Positions 11,646-21,664 of a stretch of DNA of 64,000 nt are shown in pieces. Both the position numbers and the translations under genes were made by a program. The number at the start of each line of letters is the position of its first letter. The first letter of the stretch is position 1. Under the pieces are notes generated by a model. It did not search any database. It saw only the letters and a program-made list of their open reading frames with translations, and was not told the origin of the DNA. Source of the DNA: Fulvia fulva (lineage: Eukaryota > Ascomycota > Dothideomycetes > Mycosphaerellales > Mycosphaerellaceae); NCBI RefSeq assembly GCF_020509005.1, contig NC_063019.1, forward strand, positions 372,001 to 436,000, in the 5' to 3' direction.

Positions 11646-13574
11646 CTAGCCCACTCCCCCGCGCCCTCGGCAAGACTCATACGCTCCATCTCCTCCGCCA
11701 GCATAGGAGGTAGCATCACCCTCAATCTCCTCAACGAAATTAGCAGCAAACACGCCCCGGTTCCCCAGGTGATCGTTCCCAGTCCACCATCCCTCATCTA
11801 CCTTTTCAATCCCGCAGACGACTTCCCCAGCAACGAGGCAGATCTCGTTCTCTTCGACTGCTTCGTAGCTATGCCGGACTAACGCTGCGATATTTCCGTC
11901 TCCTCGTTCGGACCTTTCCGGTGTAGAGGTCGACGCCGCAGCATCCTTGACCCTCTTCAACCCGCGGCCGGCACGTTTATGCTGGCGCGCCTTGTCGCGG
12001 GCTTTCACGCCTGATGCTGTGGAACTAGCGGTGGAGCGGCGTGTCATTGATGAGGGAGCATGGCTCGGCTGGGTGGTGGTTTCGACCAGTGCGCCCTTTA
12101 AGTTGGCTCTCCGTCGCTGCGATGCCCGCTGTCGCTCGACTTGGTCTGAGGGCGGTAATGTCGATACCCAGACTTTGCCGCCGTCACCATCGCCATCTTT
12201 CGGCTCGTCCTTGGTGGAGAAGAGACCGCTTAGCCATCGGAAACCTTTCAGGGTGTCGGGTTTCGGGTCGTTGGACTTTTTGTATGCCTCAGATTGGTTC
12301 CATTCTGAAGTGTGTAGCGCCGCTGGAGTCGGTTGTGAGGGGGCGTCGGTGGCGTGGGCAGTACCCGCAGAACTCGGCGTCTGCTCTTTAGAGATGGATG
12401 CGTCTATCTCCTTCGCATCAATATCGCGGGAAAGGTTTTCGTCTTCGACTGTAGGGGTTTGGAGTGCTGCAGGATCTGGGGATCTCTCTTCGACAACTTT
12501 GACAAAGTTCTCTGGGAATAGTCCTTCTTCTCCTTTTGCATTGCGACCCATCCACCAATCTTCGTGTACCTTCTCGATGTGCGTGATACGTTCGTCTTCA
12601 TGGAAGGAGATTTCATTTTCTTCTCGGGCTTCGTAGTCCCATTGCGCGATGGCTTCCAGTCCCGAGGCATCGTGATGTGAAGCTGTTACCAGCGCGTGTG
12701 CAGGGGGATCCTCTCCCAACTGCTTGGTCTTTGCCTTCAAGCTAGCGGTATCTCGTAGATCCTCTCCATACTTCCGCTTGACTTCTTCTCGGAGTCGTTC
12801 CATGGCCTGATCTCTCTCACCGTGGATCAACGGCATGAAGATATTGAATATACCCAATTGACAATACGCCATATCTTCCACTCTAGCCGTGGTTCGATTC
12901 AGCATCCACCGCTGCTTAGCCTCCAAACTCACATCTCTAGCCCTCACGAAATCTTCCAGAATATCACATGGAACGCCGGTAATGTCCGAAATCAGATCAT
13001 TGATGTTCGAGCCACCTGATGCCAATAGTATCGGTTCCGTCTTGCTACCTTTGTAGCCCAGAAACCTCCACGTCTCATCCACGAAGAACACTACCGTCGG
13101 CGCCAAGAGCTCTTGCAAAGTCCAGCCACGTGTGAACCAAACGCTGTGCTCCACAGACCGTCGCTGTGCTGCTGACATGCCAGTAAAGGGAGCCTGTTCA
13201 TGGTGATACCCTGGCCTCGGGTTCTCGTGCTTTACGTCGTGCAGGAAAGCAAGACACAACTCCGCCTCAGCGTACCATTGGAACATGGAATTGATAGCCT
13301 CAGCCAATTCTGCAGAGCTGCTCTTGTCGATACAGCATGTGTCAATCCAAATCCATTCTATCGATGGTTCATCAGCCTTGATGAGAAATTTCTTCGTATA
13401 TGCACAAAAAGCCTGAATCTTCTTGAAGCCAGCCGTATCCTGACTGTGGCCTTTGCGTACATCTTTGTACGTCGCTTCGTCGTTGCCCCAGCGGTGCGAG
13501 GTGATTACATACGGTGGCTGCTCACGCTCTGCGAACTCTTTCAGCTGAAGAGTGTTGACATTGAGGAGACGCAT
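11646..13574 (-). CDS. HET domain protein with two C-terminal SH3 domains
   Basis: A single 642-residue exon. The N-terminal part is a full HET domain: YVITSHRWGNDE near residue 23, WIDTCCIDKSS near 75, WFTRGWTLQELLAP near 147, then AYCQLGIFNIFMPLIHGE. Residues about 308-364 form an SH3 domain (WDYEAREENEISF, DWWMGR, GLFPENFV). Residues about 565-620 form a second one (SYEAVEENEICL, GWWTGN, GVFAANFV). The linker between them is disordered and Ser/Thr/Arg-rich. HET domains act in non-self recognition and cell death. SH3 domains bind proline-rich peptides and resemble those of actin-patch adaptors. The fusion suggests recognition of, or recruitment to, a proline-rich partner; that is inference. 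The frame is intact. Confidence 0.9.
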   Translation of the reverse strand: MRLLNVNTLQLKEFAEREQPPYVITSHRWGNDEATYKDVRKGHSQDTAGFKKIQAFCAYTKKFLIKADEPSIEWIWIDTCCIDKSSSAELAEAINSMFQWYAEAELCLAFLHDVKHENPRPGYHHEQAPFTGMSAAQRRSVEHSVWFTRGWTLQELLAPTVVFFVDETWRFLGYKGSKTEPILLASGGSNINDLISDITGVPCDILEDFVRARDVSLEAKQRWMLNRTTARVEDMAYCQLGIFNIFMPLIHGERDQAMERLREEVKRKYGEDLRDTASLKAKTKQLGEDPPAHALVTASHHDASGLEAIAQWDYEAREENEISFHEDERITHIEKVHEDWWMGRNAKGEEGLFPENFVKVVEERSPDPAALQTPTVEDENLSRDIDAKEIDASISKEQTPSSAGTAHATDAPSQPTPAALHTSEWNQSEAYKKSNDPKPDTLKGFRWLSGLFSTKDEPKDGDGDGGKVWVSTLPPSDQVERQRASQRRRANLKGALVETTTQPSHAPSSMTRRSTASSTASGVKARDKARQHKRAGRGLKRVKDAAASTSTPERSERGDGNIAALVRHSYEAVEENEICLVAGEVVCGIEKVDEGWWTGNDHLGNRGVFAANFVEEIEGDATSYAGGGDGAYESCRGRGGVG

Positions 13575-13955
13575 TGGCGACGTTCAAGGTACATGAAATA
13601 AGGAAATGTCATCGATAATATGATGAGGCTTCCATGATGTCGTGCCATCCGCTAGGTGGCGGTTAAGAGGTAGCACCAGCTGATGCCAAGCTAGGAGGAT
13701 TCTGGCCGATCATCAGGGCCATGCAGAAGCGAGTCCCGCCACGCTAAGGCAGCTACAAAGTAAAGCGTTATGTCTGTGGAGAGAAAGAGAAATACGAAAT
13801 ACATTGTGATTGATATCTTGAAAATTGGGACGAGCAACTGGCAGTGCTGAAAGAATCGGTTGAAAGAAAAGTCTGCCGCTGAGCATTGACCGCATGACCA
13901 AACCGCCAGTGGGCTGTCGCACTGCTTGGAGCATAGCAGCGGGAGGTGTATGTAG
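13575..13955. other. Intergenic, no feature seen
   Basis: This 381-bp gap holds the HET-SH3 promoter side and the 3' end of the coiled-coil gene. No coding or RNA signal was recognised. Confidence 0.5.
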
Positions 13956-16900
13956 TTACACCCCCCAGAGCTTTCTCTTGAGCCCCGACTGCTTTACCGG
14001 ACCGCCAGGAACAGCATTTGGCAAGGTGCGAGATGCTTCCAGTGGTGCAGGGCTTTGAGCACCACCCCACAGCCTTCTCTGGAGGTTCGCCTGGTTGTCC
14101 TCATGGTCAGGAGTAGTCACTCGATATGGCTTCGTGGGACTGCGTGCATTGTAATCGTCCCTAGCAGCACTCAGTCTTGCCTTGTTGTCTTCGTGATATG
14201 TGGTCTCAGCGCTGGACCTTTGCTTGATTCTCTCCTGCGCGCGTAATTTGTCCCCACCACGCTGCTGCTGCTCGCAGTGACCACGTCTGGACTGATGCGC
14301 TATGCCATAGTAGATCTTCTTCTTCTCAGACTCCGTCACCGGCTGAAAGGATTCCCCGAAAAGGTCGAAATATGCTTGATCTCGGTACTTTTTGGCTCTC
14401 AGCTCGGCTTTTCGTTGTTCTTGTCGGCAGGCTTGCAACTTTCTGGTCGTTTCCAGATATGTCGAAGACTCCATGACTTTGGCATTGCGTTCGTGCCAGC
14501 TTTCGGATCGCTCTATCGCTGGAGTAGAAGGTGGTCGCTCGTCCAGAAACGCTGTCAGTCCGGGAGTGCAGGGAGTCTGAACTGAAGTGGTATGCACTTC
14601 ATCAGCGCTCAGTGTCGAGTTCACATCAACGTCGATCTTGGGCGGCGTCGGCCGGGTAATGATCATGGACGGAGTCACGGCGTCCAAAGTGATCAACCTA
14701 TCTGGAGGCGTGAATGGTCTTGTCGTAGAAGCCGATCTCGTGTCAGGAAGTGCAGTGGTACGCTGATCCGAGGCCAGTCGCTTGAGTTGAGACTCGAGTG
14801 CAGCACGCTGACTCTCGAGCTGGTCCATCGCTGCGCGCAATTCTCTCTGATTATCACCCGACTTCCTCAAATCATCGTGATGATCCTGTGTCTTCTGCTC
14901 CAGTCTCTGCCTGCACTCGCGATGCTCAGCTGCCAGCTCATCGTACTGCCTTTGAAGCTCCTGTGTCGAGTCGTCGATTTCTTGCTTAGTCGAGTCGGCC
15001 GGATCCGTGCCACTACTTGTGTATACCCTATTCTCAAAGTTAGCTGCCTTTCGTATGATACATATTTCTGCAGGCCACAATACACACCTTTCGTATGCGC
15101 GACGTCTTAGCTCACAATCGGCAAGCTCTTGAACTTGTTCTGCTTGTGCCTGTGCGGCGTCGGCCTTCTGTTTCCAGGTGAGCGTGTGTTGTTTCAGTTC
15201 AGCCATCTTGGCCTTCCTCTTCTCGAGGGACGCTTCCAGCTCTCCATTCTCCCCCTCCAAAGCTTGTATTCGCTCTCTTGCTGCCGTCACCTCTTGTTCC
15301 AGCTCGGCATGTCTGCTATCTAAGCATCTGACAGTATCGCCGGCCGGTGTGTTATCGATGTGGTTATCACTCGACAGACCACAACGCTGACACTTCTGTC
15401 TGAGCTTCTGTTCCAAAGCGGCAACCTCCGTGAAGTTCTGTCCGATCGCTTTTTGGTAATCACTCATGTCTCGCCGCAGCTTATCTCGTTCGCCTCTCAG
15501 GCGCTGAACATGTTGAGCTTCTTCGAACAGAAAGGAAACCTTACGCCTTGCTTCGTCTCGCTCATAGCGATAGAAGTGGGCCATAGCTCGAGCAAACTCA
15601 GCCCGCTCTCTAGGATCTTCTGGTAGTCGAAGAGGAGCTTGCCTCTCCAAGCCTTGACGACGCAGTAGATAATCCTCGAAGTCCCATTCAAATACTGCCT
15701 TGGTTCGCTTTTTGGCCAGCCGCTCACCAGCATCTTTTGGCTTGGTCCCGTTCGCCGGTTCGGACAGTGGGTATTCGTCGCAACGTCGGTTCCACTCTTC
15801 GGCCGCAGCAAGTGCTCCCTCCGTGGTCATGCCTGTTGTAGCCACGAGCTCCTGAGCGCTGGTAGGCAAGGGTGATTGTCCTTGCTCGTCTGCGTCACTG
15901 CTAATTGGAGAGACAAGATATTCCTCGCTACTCTCTTGAATCGGACCACTTCGTAGAGGTATGTCGAGCCTTGGAGCCAGGTCCCTGCTCGCTGTTCTCG
16001 TGTAGTTGAACTGGCGTGACTCAGCGTCGCGATCTGACACTAAGAGTGCTAGTCTCAAGCCTGTATCATCCGACGTCGATGCTTGCTGGCAAGCAGATAT
16101 AAGTACAGCGAGCGAAGTGTGGTCCAGCTCGACCGACTCCGCGGAGTCCTCATTCAGCAGCTCTGCAAGGCGATTCGAGGTAGTCTCCACGTCCTCTGGC
16201 ATGATTTGATCTGTTGCATCTTGGCGCCACTTCCTCTTGAGTGCTCGTCTCGTGTCATCGTCAGCCCATCCGCGTCTCTCCTCATCAGAAGGTCGGGGCA
16301 ACAGTACACAATCAGGAGACCGGGGCTCCGCGACATCTGTTTCGTTCACGATAGCTTTTTCGCTCTCGTACCGTCTCAACGGCGATGGCTTGCGCGGCGT
16401 GTTCACGTGCTCCCCTGGCCGTAGATGCGCCTTCACTCGAGGATCGCCCATGCGCTCTCCACCTTCATGAGGGCGTTCGTATGCTGCGAGGCTGTCGAAT
16501 TTCTTGTCGATACGGTGCATGGCACGTTTGGCGGCAGTCTCGATATTACCTCGACCTCGGCGCAAGTCAAGATCTTTGTATTGGTCGGTGATCGACAACC
16601 GGCGACCTCTAAGATGCGGACGACGCTCAAGCGCTAGTTCCTCCTGAGCTCGCCAGAGTGATGGTGATACCGGAGACGATTCATCATCCGCGTCGTTATC
16701 TTCAAGAGTTGCTGTTCGAAGCCGTGGCCGAGGCCCGACCTCTTCTACTGCCACATCGCCGCGTCCATCGTCCTCCGCGGACTCGCCAGAGATATCATAC
16801 GACTCATCGTCCGACCATGCTCCATCAAAATCGGAAAAGAGGTCAGTTTCATCTTCCAAAGGATCCCCGACTGCAACTGCGCTATCAATGCTTCGCGGGG

Positions 16901-17318
16901 TCGCATCTTTGTCTGCATGATCTGATGCATTGTCAGATGGCCTTCCTCCCGAAATGTCTGCAACGAGTGGTTGCTCCCCTTCCTCTGTTTTGTGTTCAGT
17001 AATGACAGCTTCCTGAGCTTCGGTGTCATTCTCATGTTCCGCATCGTCACAAATTTCTTCCATGTCTTCCTCTTCCTCGGACGAAGAAGACCACGCTGAC
17101 CCGGGATGACTTGTGTTTTCGTCCTGGGCAGCCGGAATATGCACAGTCAGCTGGGCCTCTTGCGCATTCCCTTGTAAAGGGCGTACTTCGATGCCCGAGC
17201 GAGTCACATCTGGGTCGTGATGCGCGGTGTTTGATTCGTCCTCCTGACTCAAGTCTTCCTCGCCTGTCATGTATATCTCGTCCTCATTCTCGCAACTCAG
17301 ATCCCCCATACTAGACAT
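13956..17318 (-). CDS. Large acidic coiled-coil protein, unknown function
   Basis: The first ATG in frame is at 17318; upstream codons in the same frame lack an ATG. An in-frame 60-nt intron is likely at 15087-15028 (GTGTGT...AATAG with a GCTAAC branch), leaving about 1100 residues. The first 400 residues are strongly acidic and disordered (runs of E and D, SSSSEEEED). Around 560-720 there is a conserved-looking block with FEWDFEDYLLRRQGLE, then heptad-rich coiled coils interrupted by a CxxC pair (KCQRCGL). The tail contains two related short motifs, LQRRLWGG and LKRKLWGV, the latter at the very C-terminus. It resembles fungal scaffold or spindle-pole proteins only in general character. No family is assigned. 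Confidence 0.8.
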   Translation of the reverse strand: MSSMGDLSCENEDEIYMTGEEDLSQEDESNTAHHDPDVTRSGIEVRPLQGNAQEAQLTVHIPAAQDENTSHPGSAWSSSSEEEEDMEEICDDAEHENDTEAQEAVITEHKTEEGEQPLVADISGGRPSDNASDHADKDATPRSIDSAVAVGDPLEDETDLFSDFDGAWSDDESYDISGESAEDDGRGDVAVEEVGPRPRLRTATLEDNDADDESSPVSPSLWRAQEELALERRPHLRGRRLSITDQYKDLDLRRGRGNIETAAKRAMHRIDKKFDSLAAYERPHEGGERMGDPRVKAHLRPGEHVNTPRKPSPLRRYESEKAIVNETDVAEPRSPDCVLLPRPSDEERRGWADDDTRRALKRKWRQDATDQIMPEDVETTSNRLAELLNEDSAESVELDHTSLAVLISACQQASTSDDTGLRLALLVSDRDAESRQFNYTRTASRDLAPRLDIPLRSGPIQESSEEYLVSPISSDADEQGQSPLPTSAQELVATTGMTTEGALAAAEEWNRRCDEYPLSEPANGTKPKDAGERLAKKRTKAVFEWDFEDYLLRRQGLERQAPLRLPEDPRERAEFARAMAHFYRYERDEARRKVSFLFEEAQHVQRLRGERDKLRRDMSDYQKAIGQNFTEVAALEQKLRQKCQRCGLSSDNHIDNTPAGDTVRCLDSRHAELEQEVTAARERIQALEGENGELEASLEKRKAKMAELKQHTLTWKQKADAAQAQAEQVQELADCELRRRAYERCVLWPAEICIIRKAANFENRVYTSSGTDPADSTKQEIDDSTQELQRQYDELAAEHRECRQRLEQKTQDHHDDLRKSGDNQRELRAAMDQLESQRAALESQLKRLASDQRTTALPDTRSASTTRPFTPPDRLITLDAVTPSMIITRPTPPKIDVDVNSTLSADEVHTTSVQTPCTPGLTAFLDERPPSTPAIERSESWHERNAKVMESSTYLETTRKLQACRQEQRKAELRAKKYRDQAYFDLFGESFQPVTESEKKKIYYGIAHQSRRGHCEQQQRGGDKLRAQERIKQRSSAETTYHEDNKARLSAARDDYNARSPTKPYRVTTPDHEDNQANLQRRLWGGAQSPAPLEASRTLPNAVPGGPVKQSGLKRKLWGV

Positions 17319-18071
17319 CTTATTGACGTAAAGAAATCGAGGGCCTGCCTCTCGCTTGAATGAATGTGCCAAAAGATTATGTTGATAGTGTGAAGCAAGA
17401 AAATGTTACAGGACCGCGATTGCAGCTGTGGAATCCTCCAAGACCATCCTGCTCTTCGCCATCGCTGAGCAAGAATTCTTTGTCTATTCTCGCAAGCACA
17501 AGGGAGTCGTGAGATGCTCATCTGCTGACTTTGAATGTCAGTTCCACGTGATATGGCTATCTCGCGGCATAAAGAAAGCATTTCGTAGGCACAAAGCCGC
17601 GAGGATTTCAAGGCCATCGACGCCGACTAAATTGAGGCTGGTGATTTGTGAGTCGAGCTGATCAAACGTATCATTGTGCAAGGTAGGAACTTCGATGTGG
17701 CGATCTCAGACATCGCCGTCGCGCCATATCAGCTCAGCATTTCGACCAAAGCACATGTTGAGTGTGCATTGTTTTGCTGACCGTAATCAACGGCAGGTCT
17801 ATAGTCGCATTACATTATTGTCCTCCATTATACGACGAGTGTGGTGGCCGGAGACGTTACTCGATCGGCAAAAACATGGTGTTGTTGTGAAGAAGACGAC
17901 GGTCAAGGTGAGGTCTGTGAATACAACGCGTCTCGGACTGCTCTCCGCGGCCGCCGATCTCGCTGTCATTGAGCTTCATGAATTTGACCCAGCTCGCGTG
18001 GCATTGACCAACACTTTCGCTTGCATTGCACATCTCTGATTTCAGGCGTTCCGGCGTGGACTTTGTAGAGT
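17319..18071. other. Intergenic between divergent genes, no feature seen
   Basis: This 753-bp region separates the coiled-coil gene (minus) from the SAM carrier (plus) and should hold both promoters. The frames inside show no motif. Confidence 0.45.
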
Positions 18072-18977
18072 ATGGACGACAAGTCCTCCACTGCATTGGT
18101 CAACTCACCATACCTCCGCTCCCTCTTCGTACGCCAACACAGCAGCCCACCTTGCCCACCCCGACACTAACAATCTTAGGCAGGCGGCATAGCAGGCACA
18201 ACAGTAGACATCTCCCTCTTCCCCCTCGACACCCTCAAAACCCGCCTCCAATCCTCCGCCGGCTTCTGGGCCTCGGGTGGCTTCCGCGGTGTATACAATG
18301 GGATTGGCTCCGCCGTAGTTGGATCCGCTCCCGGCGCAGGTCTGTTCTTTGTCACGTACGAGACGACAAAGAAGTACTTCGCTTCGAACACAAGGGATGG
18401 GTATGGCGAAGCGGGATTGCATATGGCGGCTGCAAGCTTGGGGGAGATTGCGGCTTGTGCGGTGAGAGTGCCGACGGAGGTGATTAAGCAGAGGGCACAG
18501 GCGAAGCAGCACCCTAGCTCTATGGCGGCTTTGACGTCGATATTGAATCTGAGGAAGACACATGGGCTCACCACTGTTTGGAGGGAATTGTATAGAGGGT
18601 GGGGAATCACAGTGCTAAGAGAAGTGCCGTTTACGATTATACAATTCCCGCTGTGGGAGGGGTTGAAGAAGTGGTCGCTACAACAAAGAGAACCGCCCAG
18701 GCCGACGGAAGTCACTGCGGCGGAGAGTGGTATCTATGGTGCTATTTCGGGAGCCATCGCTGCGGGTCTTACAACACCTCTGGACGTGCTCAAGACGAGG
18801 ATGATGCTGTCGACTGGCAGGCAGAATGTCTTTGCTATGACTGGGAAGATATGGAGGGAAGAGGGCGGTCGGGTGTTCTTCAGCGGTATTGGACCCCGAA
18901 CGATGTGGATTAGCATTGGTGGAGCTGTCTTCCTGGGCAGCTACCAGTGGGCGACCAATATGCTCGGCGGACGATAA
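18072..18977 (+). CDS. Mitochondrial S-adenosylmethionine carrier
   Basis: Exons 18072-18128 and 18180-18977, with a 51-nt intron (GTACGC...CTTAG, branch ACTAAC), give 284 residues, the length of yeast Pet8. Three mitochondrial-carrier repeats are visible by their signatures: PLDTLKTRLQS, PTEVIKQRAQ and PLDVLKTRMM. Exon 1 supplies only 19 residues. The exon 2 start, AGGIAGTTVDISLFPLDTLK, fits the SAM carrier subfamily (SLC25A26/Pet8). These proteins import S-adenosylmethionine into mitochondria for methylation, lipoate and biotin synthesis. The call rests on subfamily-like spacing and length. The coding strand shifts from C-rich to G-rich near 18350. Confidence 0.88.
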
Positions 18978-19427
18978 AAACATCGAGCATTCGGAATCAA
19001 TTAATAATATTACCAGTATCACCGGGCTTGACGCGCCATGAGCTTAATCAGAATCACCGGTTTCAAGCGCGATTATCCAATTGCATGAGAAGCGCACCCA
19101 TGGGAGCCATGCTATACCAGGACTGTGCGAGAGATTGCCTGCCCAGGACCTTCTCTGCCTCATAAAGTCCCGCTTCCGGCCGTGAGCAATATCCTCGATA
19201 ATGCGTCGTCACGACCACTGCCAGCGGTCCCGGCGCTCTATCGGGGGACTTCGTCCTGGACGAGTCGTGCTGTGGGCAACGGCGTCAGTCTGCCTATTGG
19301 CGACATAGAGATAGAGATAGACTGAGATGCAAAAATGTACAGTATGTAGACATGTGCTGCATAAACGCCATAACCTCGTCATTTTGTAGGCTCTCAATAA
19401 TCCCCTCGAATCCCTTCGTGGTAGAGG
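18978..19427. other. Convergent intergenic spacer, no feature seen
   Basis: 450 bp between the carrier stop and the 3' end of the three-exon small gene. No coding signal was recognised. Confidence 0.45.
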
Positions 19428-19740
19428 CTAAACTCCACCGCCTACATTCGTCAGCTACTGTCGCAACAATGGCCCACGTCTATCGTAGTAGTATGTGTGA
19501 CGGTGATGATACCTGATCGATGCGGCTCAACATGGAACGTGCCCGAGTTCCGAGCCCTGTCCGCTTGCTGTCGCCATCGTACACCAAAGTAGGAACTCGC
19601 TACCGCTGCTGTGGTGAAGAGAATTGTGTTGCGTCTCCTACAAGACCAGTAAGCATGCTACCACCAACCCCTTACCAGGGCGAACAAGAAGGGTGGCGAG
19701 AGCGGCCAGGCACTTACGTGACATAGTGTTGCCAGGCCAT
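19428..19740 (-). CDS. 53-residue protein from three exons, C-terminus HRSGGGV
   Basis: Exons 19740-19718, 19637-19513 and 19441-19428, with introns of 80 nt (GTAAGT...TTGTAG) and 70 nt (GTATCA...ATGTAG), give a 53-residue protein. It begins MAWQHYVTRRNT and ends HRSGGGV. The middle has a short hydrophobic segment (ILFTTAAVASSYFGV). The last coding exon is only 14 nt. Small fungal proteins with one hydrophobic segment and a terminal RSGGG[IV] are common and likely mitochondrial or membrane-bound, but I know of no assigned function. Strong splice sites at both introns and a sensible protein across all three exons support it. No single frame here is long enough to be seen without splicing. Confidence 0.72.
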
Positions 19741-20355
19741 GATCGGTGGAGGAAGCTCGTGCGGGGTTTATGAAGATAGCGATGAGATAGATGTTGATTA
19801 CTGTAATTGTCTGAGGATGGAGATACGGCTCAGTGTGGTCGAGCGATTGTCACAAGATGATCTAGATGGCTCAGATCTGTGTCTTGGGGGAACGACAAGA
19901 GACCATCGCGGTGTGTCGAAGCTCGAAGAATTTAAGGTTAAGCTTCCCCACAAGATCCCCACAGATCACGAGATCGATCGGGTGGGTTGGCAGGCCACGT
20001 GAGACGCGTGAAGCGAGCGGCAGGAACAGAGTATGGCTTTGCAGTGACGGTGGCTCTGCTTACATAGGATGGCTCTCGTATGCTTTGACCCGAACTATGA
20101 GGTTGCCATCCCGCCCGATAGCATAGCTATCCCTCCCCCTGAGCCATGACGTGGTACTGCAAGCTTTCTTCTTGAGGTGCGGGCTCAAGGGCTTTCACTG
20201 CGTGGAGTGAATCTGCCGGACGATCGTACAATTCATTGGGTATCGTAGCACGCCTCTATCATATATTCCCAGTTTCCAGACGCCCTGTGATGGGGAGGTC
20301 CTGAGAATCACCTTTTGTGCAACCGTTTGAGGATGCCTGGCGGGATGTCCAGTTC
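19741..20355. other. Intergenic, no feature seen
   Basis: 615 bp between the small three-exon gene and the 3' end of FIP1, both on the minus strand. Frames present lack motifs. Confidence 0.45.
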
Positions 20356-21492
20356 CTACCAACCTCCCCGTCGGCCTCGACCTCGACCGCCTCTACCACC
20401 ACCGCCTCCACCTCCCATGTTCTGCATCATCTCAAGCTGTTGCTGGCTGTAACCCTCTCCTGCTGCTCCCGGGCCTTGCGGGGCCTGGAAGCCTTGTCCG
20501 GGCTGCGGGTTGGGGCTCGCACTGTTCTGCCCATTGCCAAATCCGCCTTGTTGGAACTGTTGTCCACCTCCTTGTCCACCCATACCGCCCATGCCGCCCA
20601 TTCCAGGCATACCACCCATACCACCTCCAAAGCCGTTCATACCCTGCATGAACTGACTAGGATCCATGCCGAACTGCTGCATCATGTTCGCCATCGCATT
20701 GGGATCATTCATATCCATTCCCGGTGGCATAGGCGGCATCCCACCACCACCTTGCTTGTTGTCATCACCGCCAATACCCATGAAGGCCTTCATCTGCGCA
20801 TCCTCTTGCTTGATCTGACCAATCTGGTTCCCGATCATCTGCTGCTTCACGCAATAGCTGGCCCAGGTGTACTCGTCGAAGCCGTAGTTGAAGAAGTCGG
20901 TCGCGTCCGTGCCGGGTAACCGCCAGGGCTTGCTATTTTCTGCGAGGTCTGCATCGATGTCGACGGCTGTGAGGGGTTTGCCGTTGGTCCATGTCGGTAT
21001 TGCGTTGACGTCGACGGGGTTCTTGGAGCGTACTTCGGGGAAGTCTTTGCCTTCTTTGCCGTTGTGGGTAAGGGTCGTCTTCACTTGTGTGGGAGGTGCG
21101 GTAGAGCCTTCGGTTTTGATCGGTGTTGAGGATGTTGCAGGCTTCGATTCGGAGGCTGTGCGCTCGTGCTTGGTCTTCTGCTGCTTTGCGGGACTGTGTC
21201 GTGTTAGCTCGAGTGGAAGATGGCTGCACTATGCGACGGACTCACGGCTCTGATGCCTTTGCGCCTTCTGGTTTCTCGAGTGTGATTTGGACGTCCTACA
21301 AAACGTATGATCAGGATATCTGTATACATGTGCTAGATATGCGACACGACGTACATCGTCACTATCGTCGTCGTCCTCTTCTTCCTCGCTGACTTCCATT
21401 TTGTGCTCATCTTCGTCTTCCTCCTTCGTCTGCTGCTGATTTTGCTGGTCGGCACTACCGCCGCCATAAAGATCGTCGTCGTCTTCGTCCAT
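20356..21492 (-). CDS. FIP1: Pre-mRNA polyadenylation factor FIP1
   Basis: Exons 21492-21355, 21295-21246 and 21193-20356 (introns 57 and 52 nt, both GT-AG) give 341 residues. The N-terminus is acidic (MDEDDDDLYGGG, then long E/D runs), as in Fip1. The middle has the Fip1 motif KPWRLPGTDATDFFNYGFDE followed by TWASYC. The C-terminus is Gly/Met/Pro-rich with GMGG repeats and ends in RGG-type sequence (RGGRGRGRRGGW). Fip1 is an unstructured subunit of the cleavage and polyadenylation factor that tethers poly(A) polymerase in the nucleus. It shares a 172-bp divergent promoter with VPS11. Confidence 0.93.
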
Positions 21493-21664
21493 GTTGGCAA
21501 TGTTGGTCGTGAGGTTGTGGATGTGGAATGCGACAAGTTGAAGTTAAATGTTGGAAGTCGAGCTCCAAGATCGGCAGGGCCCGTGCTGGGTTCAGCCACA
21601 CCCATGCACCACACTTCGAGAAGGCATCAACACCCATGCACTCTCCATATGATGGCTCGGTAGT

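Noticed and set aside
17319..17372. Upstream extension of the coiled-coil gene to 17372
   Set aside because: The frame is open, but the first codon there is TTG; the first ATG is at 17318.
20317..20919. 200-codon plus-strand frame opposite FIP1
   Set aside because: It is the antisense shadow of the Gly/Met-rich FIP1 tail; its His/Thr/Ser-rich product is what low-complexity coding gives on the other strand.
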